Shown: one piece after another, positions 54,179-64,000 of the stretch
Layout of the letters: every line of letters starts with the position of its first letter
Position numbering within the stretch: position 1 is the first letter of the stretch
Assembly: GCA_002633025.1 (NCBI GenBank)
Contig: NMRB01000062.1
Coordinates: forward strand, 298,203 to 362,202
Length of the DNA stretch: 64,000 bases
Source: Notospermus geniculatus
Lineage: Eukaryota > Nemertea > Pilidiophora > Heteronemertea > Lineidae
Direction: 5' to 3'
Notes under the pieces: generated by a model
What the model was told of the DNA's origin: nothing
The model's database searches: none
The model's input: only the letters and a program-made list of their open reading frames with translations
Made by a program: the position numbers and the translations under genes

Positions 54179-54558
54179 ACAAGCGAGAAACCGCAGACTA
54201 AAACAGCCATAGTATCGAGCGCCATCTAGCGTCTTCGTTTGGCAAACATCTCTGCGGTTTGGTCTCTGCGAGCCGACATCTCTGCGAGAAAATATAAAAA
54301 TCGGGTAAAACTTTCGTGTTTATCGACAAACTTACATCTGTTTTGCAAGAAATATAGGCCTATTCGTTTTGGGAATACACACACGTTTAGCCGAAAATAA
54401 TCACGTTTTGTACGTTTTGTGTGTCTGTTTTTACACAGAAATATCTGTTTTGGCACAAAAACATATGTTTTACACTTACAAATACGTTTTGTGCACGTCT
54501 AATTTATGCGGACATAACCGCCCATATTCATGTAGATGATCGCCTGGTAGTCTATCAT

Positions 54559-55560
54559 GTTCTGGAGGAGTTTCGAAAGTGCCTTATGGTCGTTTGCATT
54601 CTCTTGACCACCACCGTGGCGTGGTGGTCTTTTTTCAAAGCTGGAATCTCCAGTTTTTGTTCATGCTGTTCAGCTTTAATTGTATCCATTCGAACATTTT
54701 CTTCGTTAAAACAGGTTTAAAGTTATCCACACTCTGCGTTATATTTGTTGTGCGTAATAGTCCGTTTACGAAGGGAGCAGCCACCCTTTGCTTCTAGATC
54801 AACTAGTTCTAGGTCGATGGATTAGATATTGACATTTGGAAAAAATGGATGCGCCCCTCCGTAAACGAACTACGCACACGCAGTAGGCATACATGGATAC
54901 CTTGTAATCTAAGATATAAAAGAGCACATGTAATTACCTTATAACTGCAGCCTCCACTACCTTTTTCACGTTCATCCGTGCATGGCTGCGCTGCCCAACT
55001 TCAGAGGTCCCCTAAATTATCTTCTATTACTATCCTATATCACAAAAATCACCGCAGGCTACCCGCAATCTTCTCCAGAGATCCTTATTTTGTCCGTACC
55101 AACTTCACAAAAATGCTGGCTTGGCCGATTCTTTTCGGCCACGTAGGCCTGATAAAACGCCCTTAGCTTTCTCTTCATACGCCACACTTGGTATCAGGCG
55201 AAAAAGGTGCCATCTGGTGACAACAGATAGAACTGTATTATCATACACTCCACGATCCATTGGACCAATGTTTTTGAAACAACTGTGACACTGGAGTCTA
55301 AAGCCGTGTTTACCTGATATCCGTTATTCGTTATGCGTTATGCGATGCGACGTAACGATATGCGAAATCGCAGTCTGATCGTTCCAAGCCATTTTCCAAT
55401 GCTCATTTATCGGCACGCGTAAAGCCAAGCGCACATTTGCGACAAAACTCAATGCGTTAGGGGTATCTGTTAAAGGGACTCTAGAGGGAACTCACGGATA
55501 CCACGGATATTCGTCAGTTCAATATCTCAATCATAGGTGGCAGGTCGCAATAATAGTTTA
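54559..55560. other. No firm gene
   Basis: Frames at 54421-54797 overlap. GTAAACGAACTACGCACACG near 54860 mirrors TGCGTAATAGTCCGTTTACG near 54765, an inverted repeat. 55427-55478 is a diverged arm of the AAGCTAGGCGCACATGTGCGG foldback family seen at 11.5 kb. Confidence 0.45.
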
Positions 55561-55562
55561 TN

Positions 55563-55670
55563 GTAAGATTTTTCTTACTAAGATCTTACTAAGAAATAGC
55601 CAAGATACTTACTAAGAAAATTATAAGATTATTAGTAAGATTCATGTCCTGGGGAGTCGGGCTTAAGCTT
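55563..55670. repeat. Reversed end of the TCTTACTAAGA array
   Basis: Reverse complement of about 35480-35590, including the unique junction with AGTCGGG. It starts right at the N at 55562, so the array itself probably collapsed here in the assembly. Confidence 0.85.
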
Positions 55671-55849
55671 ATGAAATATATATTCCCATATGGTGGCAGC
55701 ACTACAGTTTATGAATGAAATTCCAAGTAGGTCGTCTCATTATAATACTACGGAATTTACTATGACCAATTTAGCAACGAGGAGAGTGATATGAGTGACG
55801 GGATGCCAACAGTCCCGACGGCGACGATTCGATGAATCATCCGCAAAAA

Positions 55850-56692
55850 TATAAAATGACACTTGTGGTGATGACGCGTTCATATAATGCTTTTTTGACA
55901 TGATTCGCTCCTCAAAGCGTGATAAAATAGAAAAAAAATACATATCTCGTTCTGGGAAATCCCCGTGAGATTTTGAAATTTTCCCGGCAGTAAATATTTG
56001 TGTCGCCCAAATTCATAGAAATAATATTAATAAAAGATTTTTCATGAACGTTTTATTGTATAAAACGTCGACGAAACCGTAATTTGATGGTTCAAAGATG
56101 CTAGAAATCACACGAGATCAGTTTCAAGAATCCCGCCAGCTATGAATGAAATTGGGGAGCTATCGCGGGTCACGATAGTTGAACGAGATTTCATTTTTAT
56201 CATCGCGCGTACATCGCTTTAAGAATGTTGATGAATTTGGACCCTTGACACTAAGGAATGTGTAACACTCGGTGTTGGGGCGGCTTTCCATTGGAGCGTT
56301 TCCGTGCGCGGAAACACTGAAAGCATTGTTTTTTTCCGCGGCATTGGTCACGGCATGATGACATAGGTTCACAGGTGTGCCAAAAATCTGATGGATGCAA
56401 TCACCTAGGACGACTTCGATACAAACTCGAGTTTAACTCGAGTGACCCGAGTTACAATCGAACACAGACGAGTGACCATAGTTGCCAAACTGTGTAACAA
56501 AGATGGCGTCGAAATCTACTCGCCCGACGGGCCCTCAGCCGACCGAGAGTTGAACTTGACCAAGATGGCGGACAGTAGCAAAAAGTACAAACAATTAAAG
56601 TATTTTTTTTCTATTTTATCACGCTTTGAGGAGCGAATCATGTCAAAAAAGCATTATATGAACGCGTCATCACCACAAGTGTCATTTTATCT
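55850..56692. mobile_element. Foldback with 90-bp arms
   Basis: ATAAAATGACACTTGTGGTG...ATTCGCTCCTCAAAGCGTGA at 55850-55942 is mirrored at 56600-56692. The arms give two opposed frames with identical peptides. Inside lies the GCATTGTTTTTTCCGCGG repeat related to 7861-7990. Confidence 0.85.
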
Positions 56693-56822
56693 CAATTTCT
56701 TTCATTTCAAGTGTCTTATTTTATTTTGTCATTTTTATTTTAAAATATATCTCCTTCGTGTCTGACGTTTTTAATAACTTTCTTCACAAAAGTGTTCTAT
56801 TTTTGGCACTCTGGATCGTCTT

Positions 56823-57838
56823 AACAGCAACGCTATTGCCGCCTGGGCCGTAAACTGATTAAAAGCCACCAAATTTGGTCCATTGGAAAAATTCTTCTAA
56901 CAAATCTAAATTTATGTTGGCCGCCATATTGGCGCTACTCGACCGACTTCGACTCGAGTAGGCATGCGCACTTTGCTTTTCTGACGTTATTACCGGTGGC
57001 AGATTCTGAACTCCAACTCTACTGCAGTTGTGAATGGAAGTCGCCCCTAGAGGTACAAAAGGATTTTTAGGGGATGCCTAAAGGAGGGTGCGAGGAGGGT
57101 TCGGTGGGGGTCAGGGTATTAGATCTGCCCTCGAGATGTTTATAGTCTGGGTCAGCCAGATACCGGATTGTTCCCCCAATACCGCTCAGTGTACAATGTG
57201 TATACAAGTGTCACTCTGACCGGTATTGGGGGAACAATCCGGTATGTTTTCTTAGTTCACCGAATGGACCGCTTGGTGATTGCAATTAACACCTACACAT
57301 ACGAGTTGAAAAACGTCTACGACATGTTCATAAGTTCTTCTGTCAGCGGGAGAAATTTTCTTAGCTGTAATGATAAATAGTGACCAGTCGACACCAACCC
57401 GAAGCTTTCTGCACAAACCCAATCCAAGACGGTAGTCGGGAGGTAGTTTTAGGCGTAGTTCCTGGAGTGGTGATAACTCCTTTGTTCGGTAGATAGCTTG
57501 TCTAGTCACACAAAGTATCTTTATAACACGAAGGAGCGGAGCTTTGGTTTTACTTTGGTAACCAACGAAGAGAAAAATTTGCATGTTTTGGTTCCATTTC
57601 CAGAATATCTTGCTAATTCTTGCATTGAATTTGACCCTTTTTTCGTTCACCAACTTGAGATTTCCTCCAAAACGTCGGTAGATACGTAATGAAATAGGAT
57701 TTCTGACCTGTTCAAAGAGTATCAGATGGCCTTTCAACGATATGGCATATTCAGTTTCTGGTTGTACGTTGAGAGGAATCCAATCGTATAATCCAATAAA
57801 TAGCCGAGACTCATAGTATGCAGTTTTATAACTGTAAA
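56823..57838. repeat. Duplicated segment, copy 2 (carries the empty site)
   Basis: Matches 36061-37500 without the MITE; the single GTCACTCTG at 57210-57218 marks the unoccupied target. Confidence 0.92.
57252..57838 (-). CDS. Propeller-like family member, 57-kb copy
   Basis: A minus-strand frame open throughout the duplicated segment, with RLFIGLYDWIPLNVQPETEY, GHLILFEQV, NPISLRIYRRFG, MQIFLFVGYQSK and a Cys-containing end before TAG/TAA. It agrees with the 37-kb copy apart from a few substitutions. The longer frame reported to 57923 runs into non-homologous sequence, so its first residues are doubtful; the true start or an upstream exon is unknown. About four strand-turn-strand segments can be seen against about five in the 34-kb gene. 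Confidence 0.55.
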
Positions 57839-58189
57839 AATGGCAAAAGCCGACCTTGCTACGTCTTATGCAACAATATGTTACAGCTGCCCCACCTCCG
57901 AGGAGTGGAGGGGAGTAGCCCACAACTATTTTTCTCCGCTTGTTGCAAAGGTCGTCACCAGCTTGCCGAATTTTCCCGGAGAAATTTCCTTTATGTATAT
58001 CATACAGAGGAAAATCGATAGGATAGCCTCTCCGGGTTTTTTAAGAAAATTGAAGATCAAATTGTCTTTAAACATTGTTTCACATTGTTTCACATGGTTC
58101 AGTGGTCCCATCCTCAGCGTAGGATTTATGTGAAATTACCGTAAGAATCTTTTTCGATAAATCTATTCTAAAAACCATGACTCTGTTGA

Positions 58190-58408
58190 TAGGTGACTCA
58201 AGAGGTCTTCTCAGTTTTACCAGATATCCACCGCTGTCATCATAAAACCACCGATCTTAATTCTCTGACTCAAGCCGTGGTTCGATCAGTATATGTTGGA
58301 CTTTTGAATACAACAAAGTATGACTGTGTGACTATAGGAGTACAAAGAAGAACGTTATTCAAAATAATCGTTGATAGATTGGCGTCATTGGAACAGGCTG
58401 GGTAATAT
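58190..58408 (+). CDS. Possible terminal exon of unknown gene
   Basis: Opens after an acceptor-like CTCTGTTGATAG and runs 70 codons (VFSVLPDIHRCHHKTTDLNS ... RLASLEQAG) to a TAA-type stop. The composition looks like coding sequence, with a hydrophobic middle (VVRSVYVGLL). No family is recognised and no upstream exon was identified. Confidence 0.3.
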
Positions 58409-58539
58409 TATTTAATTTGTGAATAGAAATATCACAATGTCAAATGCTTTTCGGTTGATACGAAACTCGCACAGTAACAGTGATTCTACTGCAAAAATAG
58501 TGAACCACTTTTTTCGTTTAGTACGGTACACTGTGTCTT

Positions 58540-59025
58540 CGCATTACATTTACATCCCTTAGGCTCCACCGACCCATCGGACCCCTGTAAAACGTGTTTT
58601 TCAGAGGGGTCCGATTTTGAGACCTGAGATGTTGATTAGTTCCAATGCTATTGTTTTGCTTCTCTGCCTAATTCATAACAAAATGGAAAATAGGCTGTTG
58701 CATTGCCGAAGATTTATGCAGTTGAATAGAGAATTCTTTGTTATATCAAAAACACTTTTAAATTTTCAAATCCGATAAATAATAACGGTTTTACAATGCT
58801 AAATTTGTGGCATGCTTGAGCCGTAACTATTATGCATTCCCCTTGCCTTGATACACATGATTACTTAATCTGTCGTACTTTAGGGGATTGGAATGGCTCA
58901 CTTATAACCAGAGGGGTGCAAGCTGCGATTAGGTCAGTGGCTCAGACAACCAGATGATGTAAGATTATATAAAATGAGTCAAAGTGAGAAGGTGTATTTC
59001 TGAAGCTAATTTCCTAAAGCCCAGT
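58540..59025. repeat. Reversed third copy of a block A/B part
   Basis: Reverse complement of about 30100-30530 and 47040-47520, for example AATAACGGTTTTACAATGCT and GGATTGGAATGGCTCACTTA. More diverged than A is from B, so it is an older copy or a member of a dispersed repeat. Confidence 0.85.
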
Positions 59026-59370
59026 TTACCTAATGCGCTACCTCTCCTCGCACTTGTTTCCGACCAAGGTGACATCTATGCCATTTTCGCAGAGTGCGAG
59101 CGGAGCATTGGACCCCGCCGAATTCAGAAAATCACAGCCATGGTTTTTAATCTAAGTTTTTGATGACTAGTCCTTTAGCCTAACTTGTGTCCGTTTGGGG
59201 GTTCCAAGATGGCTGGTGTAACTACATTAATTCTCGATTAACCAACAAAGTCAGATAATTTCTCAATGTACCTGAATTAACTTCTTCTGAAAATTATTCT
59301 GACCGATTATCTAGATAAGGGGTCATATGAATAAAGACTAGGAGCTACCCCAGAGTCACTACCGTGTGGG

Positions 59371-60960
59371 GTGTGTGCATACCGCCGACGTGCCCATTCC
59401 CAATGGTCTAGATTTGAAGAAGATGTCGTCCCATCCCTTAAACCGGGAGGAACCAAAATAATTGAAGCAATAAGACTGAAGGCCAGAATAGGGTCACGGG
59501 AAACTGCGTCTTCAGCAGAACTAGTCGACGACTCCTGCTGTCTCAACACCTGCACCCCTGGTAATGGTCAAACGACCCGATCGACTCCAGTCTCTCAGGA
59601 AATGGTACCTGACTCACCAACAAGACAATACCCAAATGGTGGTCAGGAATTAAAGATTCGGAACCTGCAGCCAAACGAACCCACCGGGGAAATTTCCAAC
59701 TGGATTTATAATAAAGAGGTTCTGCATTCCCTACAGAGGTCGGACACAGAAATATGTGCCGTGATAAGATGGTTGGAGAGCGGGTGTGATCCAAATCCCC
59801 AAGAGTTGTTCCGGGAAGGGCCATCAACGAAAGCCCTCTGGAGCTGCCGAAGGCAACTTCTCCTTAAAGACGGACTTATGTTTTACCGCTGGGAAAAAGA
59901 ACCTTCCCCCGCTGAACTGTTTGTAGTTCCACGCTGCCTGAGGGAAAAGGTTCTAAGCCTTTGCCATGATACCAAAGTCACTGGTCACCTTGGACGGGAA
60001 AAAAACTGTTCTTCGGGTTAGGAACTCGTTTTTCTGGCCCAACTTGAGAGCAGATGTTGAGCTGCATATGAAAGCATGTCCTCAGTGTGGCCGGAATAAG
60101 AAGTCCCGTAGGGGAAGAGCTCCCTTGGAGTCGTATGTTGCTGGTGCGCCCATGGAACGGGTCCACATAGATTTAATGTGACCGTTCACTCCCAGCGAAC
60201 GGGGGAATGTGTATATTCTCAGCATTATCGACCAATTCTCGAAGTGGCTGGAATGTGTGCCCTTAGCTGAACAGACGCTGAGACGGTTGCACATGCCTTC
60301 GTCAACCGCTTCATCACCATCTTTGGATGCCCCCTGAACACCCATTCTGACCAAGGTGGTCAATTCGAAGGGAATCTTTTTCACTGTCTCTGTGTGACCT
60401 GCTAGAAATAGCCAAGACCCGAACAACTCCGTACAGGCGAGCGAGTAACGGTCATGTAGAAGTGTACAACCGTGTCGTATTGCAAGTGGTGCGTTGTTTT
60501 ATTGAAAATAACGTGAGTACCTGGGATGAAAACTTACCCCTGCTCACAATGGCATTACATGCCACAGTTCACCACCAGACCGGCTTTACGCCAAATCGGT
60601 TTATGCTGGGCCGAGAAGTATTTCTACCGGTCAACCTTGTCATGGGAATACCAATACTCCCCCATAAAAGTCAAACGCCGAATGGGTCAAGTCATTAGAA
60701 CAATCCCTCGTAGAGGCGCACCAGTTCGCTCGAGAACGTCTGCGAATAGCGCAAACAACACAGAAGAAGGCCTATGACCGCCGGACTCGTCAGCACCATT
60801 TTGCTCCCGGGGACATTGTATACGGGGCGGATGATAGCATCAGGCTGGGTGTCAGTAAAAAACTCCGTCCACCTTGAAAAGGACCATTCTTAGTAACCGC
60901 AGCCAACCCTCCTCTCTATTCTATTAAGGGGCGAAAGAAGGGCTCGGTGGTCCACCATGA
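59371..60960 (+). pseudogene. Ty3/Gypsy pol remnant: zinc-binding and integrase core
   Basis: The first frame (59371-60021) ends in the HHCC module (LCHDTKVTGHLGREK), continuing after a +1 shift with FFWPNLRADVELHMKACPQC. The catalytic core follows: first Asp in ERVHIDLM just before a TGA at 60179, second in THSDQGGQFE, and the Glu in SNGHVEVYNR. Further shifts lie near 60270 and 60700, after which a tail (APGDIVYGADDSIRLG, then HHDRLKTCHE) matches the usual GPY-type pol ending. At least four breaks, so inactive. Upstream of about 59370 no RT or RNase H is readable. Confidence 0.85.
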
Positions 60961-61336
60961 TAGATTGAAGACTTGTCACGAAGCCTTTTCATCTTTGCCC
61001 CTGTGGATAAGACGGCAAAGGAAGTCGATTCTTAGTTACCCCCCGGACTTAGCCATTCCTTCGCGAATGGAGCCAGGTTCTGTGGTCGGTGACCCAACCG
61101 AAACACTGGATCCCGCCAATCTTCTCATGAACGACAGGCCTCCGATGGAGACCCAAAATACCGAAACAGACACCCGGGATCCTGCTGATGTTTTAACAGA
61201 TGAGATGATTGAAGAAACAGAACCACCTTCTGTGGTCGATGACCATTCAGAAGCCCATGACCAGGCTAACGCCCTGGTACACTCAATAATTCAGTGGTCT
61301 CGGCCTCCGCTCGAAGCTGTCACCCTCAACCACTGA
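60947..61336 (+). pseudogene. Gypsy pol C-terminal region, Glu/Pro-rich
   Basis: Continues the pol frame with VHHDRLKTCHEAFSSLPLWI and an acidic, repetitive tail in which D-P-A-N/D-x-L segments recur. It stops at TGA near 61336, where a foldback element follows. A diverged last segment resumes at 61825-61965 and ends KVKPPVWRKDYV, a typical Gypsy pol terminus. Confidence 0.6.
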
Positions 61337-61356
61337 AACATTTGGTGCCAAAGTCC

Positions 61357-61751
61357 GTTTCTGAACACTAGATGTCACTACCAGTTGTTGACGAAAGCGC
61401 GGGATCAACCAGCCAATGACCGATCACCTTTCAAACAACCTTAGGCGGTGTTGTTTATGGACGCAATCACGGCAATCCAAAGAATGATGAAGGCATACTT
61501 ACAACGCTTGTATTGTCCCACATCGGGTCGTATGTGACGTTGAGTATGTTAACTTTTCATTTCGCAGTGAATGTATTCCAAAAAGTGGTGCAAAATAACA
61601 CGAAAAGTCCAGAATATATACATCTATGCCACGATACTTGTCATGTGACCAAAGCGGCCAATAAGAAAATGTTTCATGTTTTCCCCTAGTTACGTGAAAT
61701 ACTGGTCGCTGATCAGTTGATGACATTTTGCGCCATCTAGTGTTCAGAAAC
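61357..61751. mobile_element. TIR element inserted in the Gypsy tail
   Basis: Ends GTTTCTGAACACTAGATG and the reverse CATCTAGTGTTCAGAAAC bound 395 bp without coding capacity. The pol tail continues beyond it. Target duplication not identified. Confidence 0.75.
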
Positions 61752-61824
61752 ATGATTAGGCCCCATCTGCGCCAGTGGTTGAGAGCGTATAACTAGTATT
61801 AAGCTCGAGGCCACTGGGGACGAA

Positions 61825-61965
61825 TGTAACGCCCTGGTGGATACCATGGCCATTCCGGAATGTCTGGACACCCAGATCTCACGTCAGGACTCTACAGCTC
61901 CTGCTGTATTGACTCGGAGGGGACGCAAAGTGAAACCTCCAGTGTGGAGGAAAGATTATGTTTAA
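61825..61965 (+). pseudogene. Terminal pol segment after the insertion
   Basis: The frame with NALVDTMAIPECLDTQIS, then TRRGRKVKPPVWRKDYV and TAA. The NALV start is also present at 61268 before the insertion, so a short duplication or internal repeat lies at this site. Just before it, 61765-61830 has a tRNA-like CTGCGCCAGTGGTTGAGAGCG. Confidence 0.5.
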
Positions 61966-62168
61966 CCATGTTGTACTTCGCCATTTTACCGCAGGCTGCC
62001 TATATGTATTTTAAGGGTGACCTATACTGAATATAGGATTCGTGACTGCATTCCCGTGGTTTGTGGCTTTCAGTGATCAATTCGATACTTGAGCGTCTGT
62101 ATGTTACACACATCAAACTCCTGGGCGAAGCCCCAACTTCTTTTCCCTCTTTTCCCCTCTCGTTGCAG

Positions 62169-62696
62169 GACAGTAAAGGAGCAACAATGGATTTTGATGA
62201 AGCCCTATTTGTACCCGACTATGAGGACGATGAAGGGTACGTTGCTCCCTCAGAGAAAGTATCTCAAGGAAAACGTGATACGGCACCCTCAGACAGCAAA
62301 CCCGCCTGTGCAGAGCGTAAGAGAAAGCATTTCGGCGACGGGATCTGGGGTCGAACTGCCAAGAGATCAAAGGAAAATGGGGTCACGTGTCAACTCTGTA
62401 ACAATCAAGTCGCAGCCCATTTTAAATGTCATGTAATGCTGCATGCACCCCGTCTCCTACCCTTCTCAACGTGGTGCCAACATTGTAGGGCCCAGGAGGG
62501 CAGATCAGGATCATTTAGGAAATTCCACAATAGCTGTGCAAGCCCGACCCACCTCCAAATCCGTCGGTGGCTGGGGCTCACCATCGCGCTCGAGAGGCTT
62601 TTTTCCGAGCGATTGTCCCGCAGTCAAATTAACTCTGTGCCAATTACCCCTACATTAGAACCCGTGGAAAGGAGGTTATTTGAAAATAACCTCTAA
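62169..62696 (+). CDS. Spliced ORF with paired Cys/His motifs, downstream of Gypsy pol
   Basis: A very strong acceptor (TTCCCCTCTCGTTGCAG, ends 62168) is followed 18 nt later by ATG 62187 and 169 codons to 62696. The N-terminus is acidic (FDEALFVPDYEDDEGYVAP), then a basic stretch (AERKRKHFG) and two C-x2-C...H clusters: CQLC with HVMLH, and CQHC followed by H and C, which could bind zinc. It could be the accessory ORF of the retroelement expressed from a spliced RNA, or a host exon. A second frame (62443-62658) overlaps and is less convincing. No known family recognised. Confidence 0.45.
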   Translation, partial: DSKGATMDFDEALFVPDYEDDEGYVAPSEKVSQGKRDTAPSDSKPACAERKRKHFGDGIWGRTAKRSKENGVTCQLCNNQVAAHFKCHVMLHAPRLLPFSTWCQHCRAQEGRSGSFRKFHNSCASPTHLQIRRWLGLTIALERLFSERLSRSQINSVPITPTLEPVERRLFENNL

Positions 62697-62996
62697 AATA
62701 AATGTAGATAGAGTAACCAAAGAATTTTCTCATGTTTAGTTTCACCTATCTAAAATGTCACTCAAAGAAGGTTATTTGAATTTAGACGAGAAGTAACACA
62801 AGGGTTCTCTGATCTCTCCCTTGTACAGCTAAACAAAATGTTTGGTTATCGTGGTTTCTACTACTTCAGAACTGCAATTTTATGTATATCAGATTGCGCC
62901 GGCTTACCCCCTACCAGAATTTGAGGAAGCTACCTTTCTAAAATACCTACCAAACGGACTCAAACTGTAATTTCAATCCTTTCATCTGAAGCCGCC
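62697..62996. other. Spacer before the putative LTR
   Basis: Short direct repeats GGAGGTTATTTGAA/AAGGTTATTTGAAT occur at 62670 and 62768. No coding or polypurine tract is visible at its right end. Confidence 0.5.
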
Positions 62997-63570
62997 TGTA
63001 ATGTCCGGAGGGAAGGCCTAAGTGGCTGTTTTTACTGTTCAGTTTAATTCTGTTGCTTAATTCGGCGGCAGTCGTTGTTTAAGAATCCGTATCGTGCTGC
63101 TACCATCACACCACGGGACTTTCTAGATTAACTGCTTATTTGCTACCACAGACTCACTGGATGAGCTAGCGTAAACTGGCTAGCGTTATTGTTATCAGCC
63201 TGTCATAGTTACGACTAGGCGAGCACTGTTGTTGTTACTGATTGTTACGCACATTATTTGTAACCGTTGCTGTTCTTATTGTTACTGCTGTAGTACTAGT
63301 AGTTGGCATGTTACATTTGTTTCATTTAACTTTTTCCCACCACGGTGGGACCTCATTACTCTTATATGCTCAAGGAGCCCATACTATAGATTATGTATGC
63401 CCGGTGTATTCTGTGAGCAAGATAGCTCACATCAGACTGACTGGTCGATGACCAAAGTCCCTCGTCCGTGTCTTAGGGGCAAATTAAGACGTGCAAACGG
63501 CCGTCTATTCGCAAAATTCTGTAAACATACCGTTATGTTTAGTTGTATTGGTCGATGACCAAACCTCTCA
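62997..63570 (+). mobile_element. Putative 5' LTR
   Basis: Begins TGTAATGTCCGGAGGG, the usual TG start, and ends CTCTCA, followed four bases later by a sequence that looks like a primer-binding site. A CTTATATGC at 63360 may be a TATA element. GGTCGATGACCAAA occurs twice in its 3' half. No polypurine tract precedes it, which argues for a 5' LTR of an element running off the window and not the 3' LTR of the pol remnant upstream. The partner LTR is out of view. Confidence 0.45.
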
Positions 63571-63574
63571 TTTT

Positions 63575-63590
63575 TGGTGCCAGTGACACC
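63575..63590 (+). promoter_or_regulatory. Putative tRNA primer-binding site
   Basis: TGGTGCCAGTGACACC starts with TGG, complementary to a tRNA 3' CCA end with the GGCACCA discriminator region, right after the LTR-like CA end. Ty3/Gypsy elements have this layout. Confidence 0.45.
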
Positions 63591-64000
63591 ATCTCTTTCC
63601 AGTCTCTCGTCAGTTCCAAAGAAGAGGACGGAGGGGAATGTTGTGGCGTGCTGCCACTGGGGATTGACAGCCGAACCTTGGGATTCCCGACCGGCCCCGA
63701 ATAATCCTTCGGGACTCTCCGGAAGCGGCGCGCCCTCTTGGATCTTGACTTCGGCCCTTTTGAGACCTGCGACTGCCTAAGGCCTGCAATTTCTGCTCAG
63801 GATAGCTGAACCCGTTCTGAGAGCACTTTCTACGACAGGTGAGCTTTCACCGGAATTGATCCACATCAATGTGCATATAAAATCACACTCCTTTTTTAAT
63901 GTCCATATAAATTCCTATTTTAAATCAGGAATTTATGTGCACAAAAAATTTACCAATCACGGATAAGGACTTTTGGACGGAAGTAAGTGTTACCCATCAC
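63591..64000 (+). other. Start of the internal region of the right-edge element
   Basis: A 68-codon frame (63574-63780) spans the start and ends early. A GGAATTTATGTGCACA/TGTGCATATAAA-like inverted phrase lies near 63870-63940. No gag motif is visible before the window ends. Confidence 0.35.

Larger units (their letters stand above)
52923..54558 (-). mobile_element. Tx1/L1-like LINE copy bounded by a 17-bp duplication
   Basis: GCCTGGTAGTCTATCAT occurs at 52923-52939 and again at 54542-54558. Between them, on the minus strand, lie LINE coding sequence and a 3' UTR ending in AAATAAAGAG and an A run (52941-52960). The duplication length fits target-primed insertion. The middle is an assembly gap (53478-54075) and the right part holds a tRNA-like SINE, so the interior is composite. 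Confidence 0.8.

Noticed and set aside
53358-54225. Four frames of over 200 codons across the N run
   Set aside because: They consist of X from the gap and have no evidential value; only 53166-53477 on the minus strand has real LINE content.

Overview
This is eukaryotic DNA from a repeat-rich animal genome, most likely a marine invertebrate deuterostome (echinoderm, hemichordate or lancelet type). That placement is inference from the wealth of short inverted-repeat transposons, the tRNA-derived SINEs, several LINE and Ty3/Gypsy remnants, a degenerate CCCTAA-type tract, and spliced genes with GT..AG introns and AATAAA signals. There is no operon, CRISPR array or bacterial gene. Nearly all of the window is mobile-element debris; host coding sequence is sparse.

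Layout. 1-10.4 kb: microsatellite, SINE, MITEs, a broken member of a multi-copy gene family (2.8-4.5 kb, minus strand) and a hAT transposase tail. 10.58-14.06 kb: a three-exon gene that no single ORF reveals, encoding a small secreted six-cysteine knottin-like peptide. 14-18 kb: MITEs, foldbacks and a SINE. 18.1-30.65 kb (block A) and 37.93-47.84 kb (block B) are two diverged direct copies of one segment, about 19.8 kb apart. Each copy carries a decayed Ty3/Gypsy-like element, an unidentified conserved ORF pair and a PAN/apple-like exon. Between them lies 34.0-35.0 kb, the one intact member of the gene family seen at 3 kb; further copies lie at 36.9-37.5 kb and 57.25-57.84 kb. 47.84-49.1 kb is a 5'-truncated LINE inserted in block B; 52.9-54.6 kb is a Tx1/L1-like LINE with a 17-bp target duplication spanning an assembly gap. 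59.4-62.0 kb is a second Ty3/Gypsy remnant, followed by a spliced zinc-finger-like ORF and a putative LTR with primer-binding site at the right edge.

The duplicated blocks act as each other's empty site. Comparing them fixes the exact ends, terminal inverted repeats and target-site duplications of several non-autonomous transposons: a TAA Harbinger-like one, an AAT one, and two members of one 9-bp-duplication Mutator-like family. Several isolated N bases sit at junctions of near-identical duplicated sequence and probably mark assembly joins between haplotypes. The strongest new observations are the knottin-like gene, the propeller-like gene family, and the fully delimited MITE set. All calls are from reading the sequence; no database search was possible.
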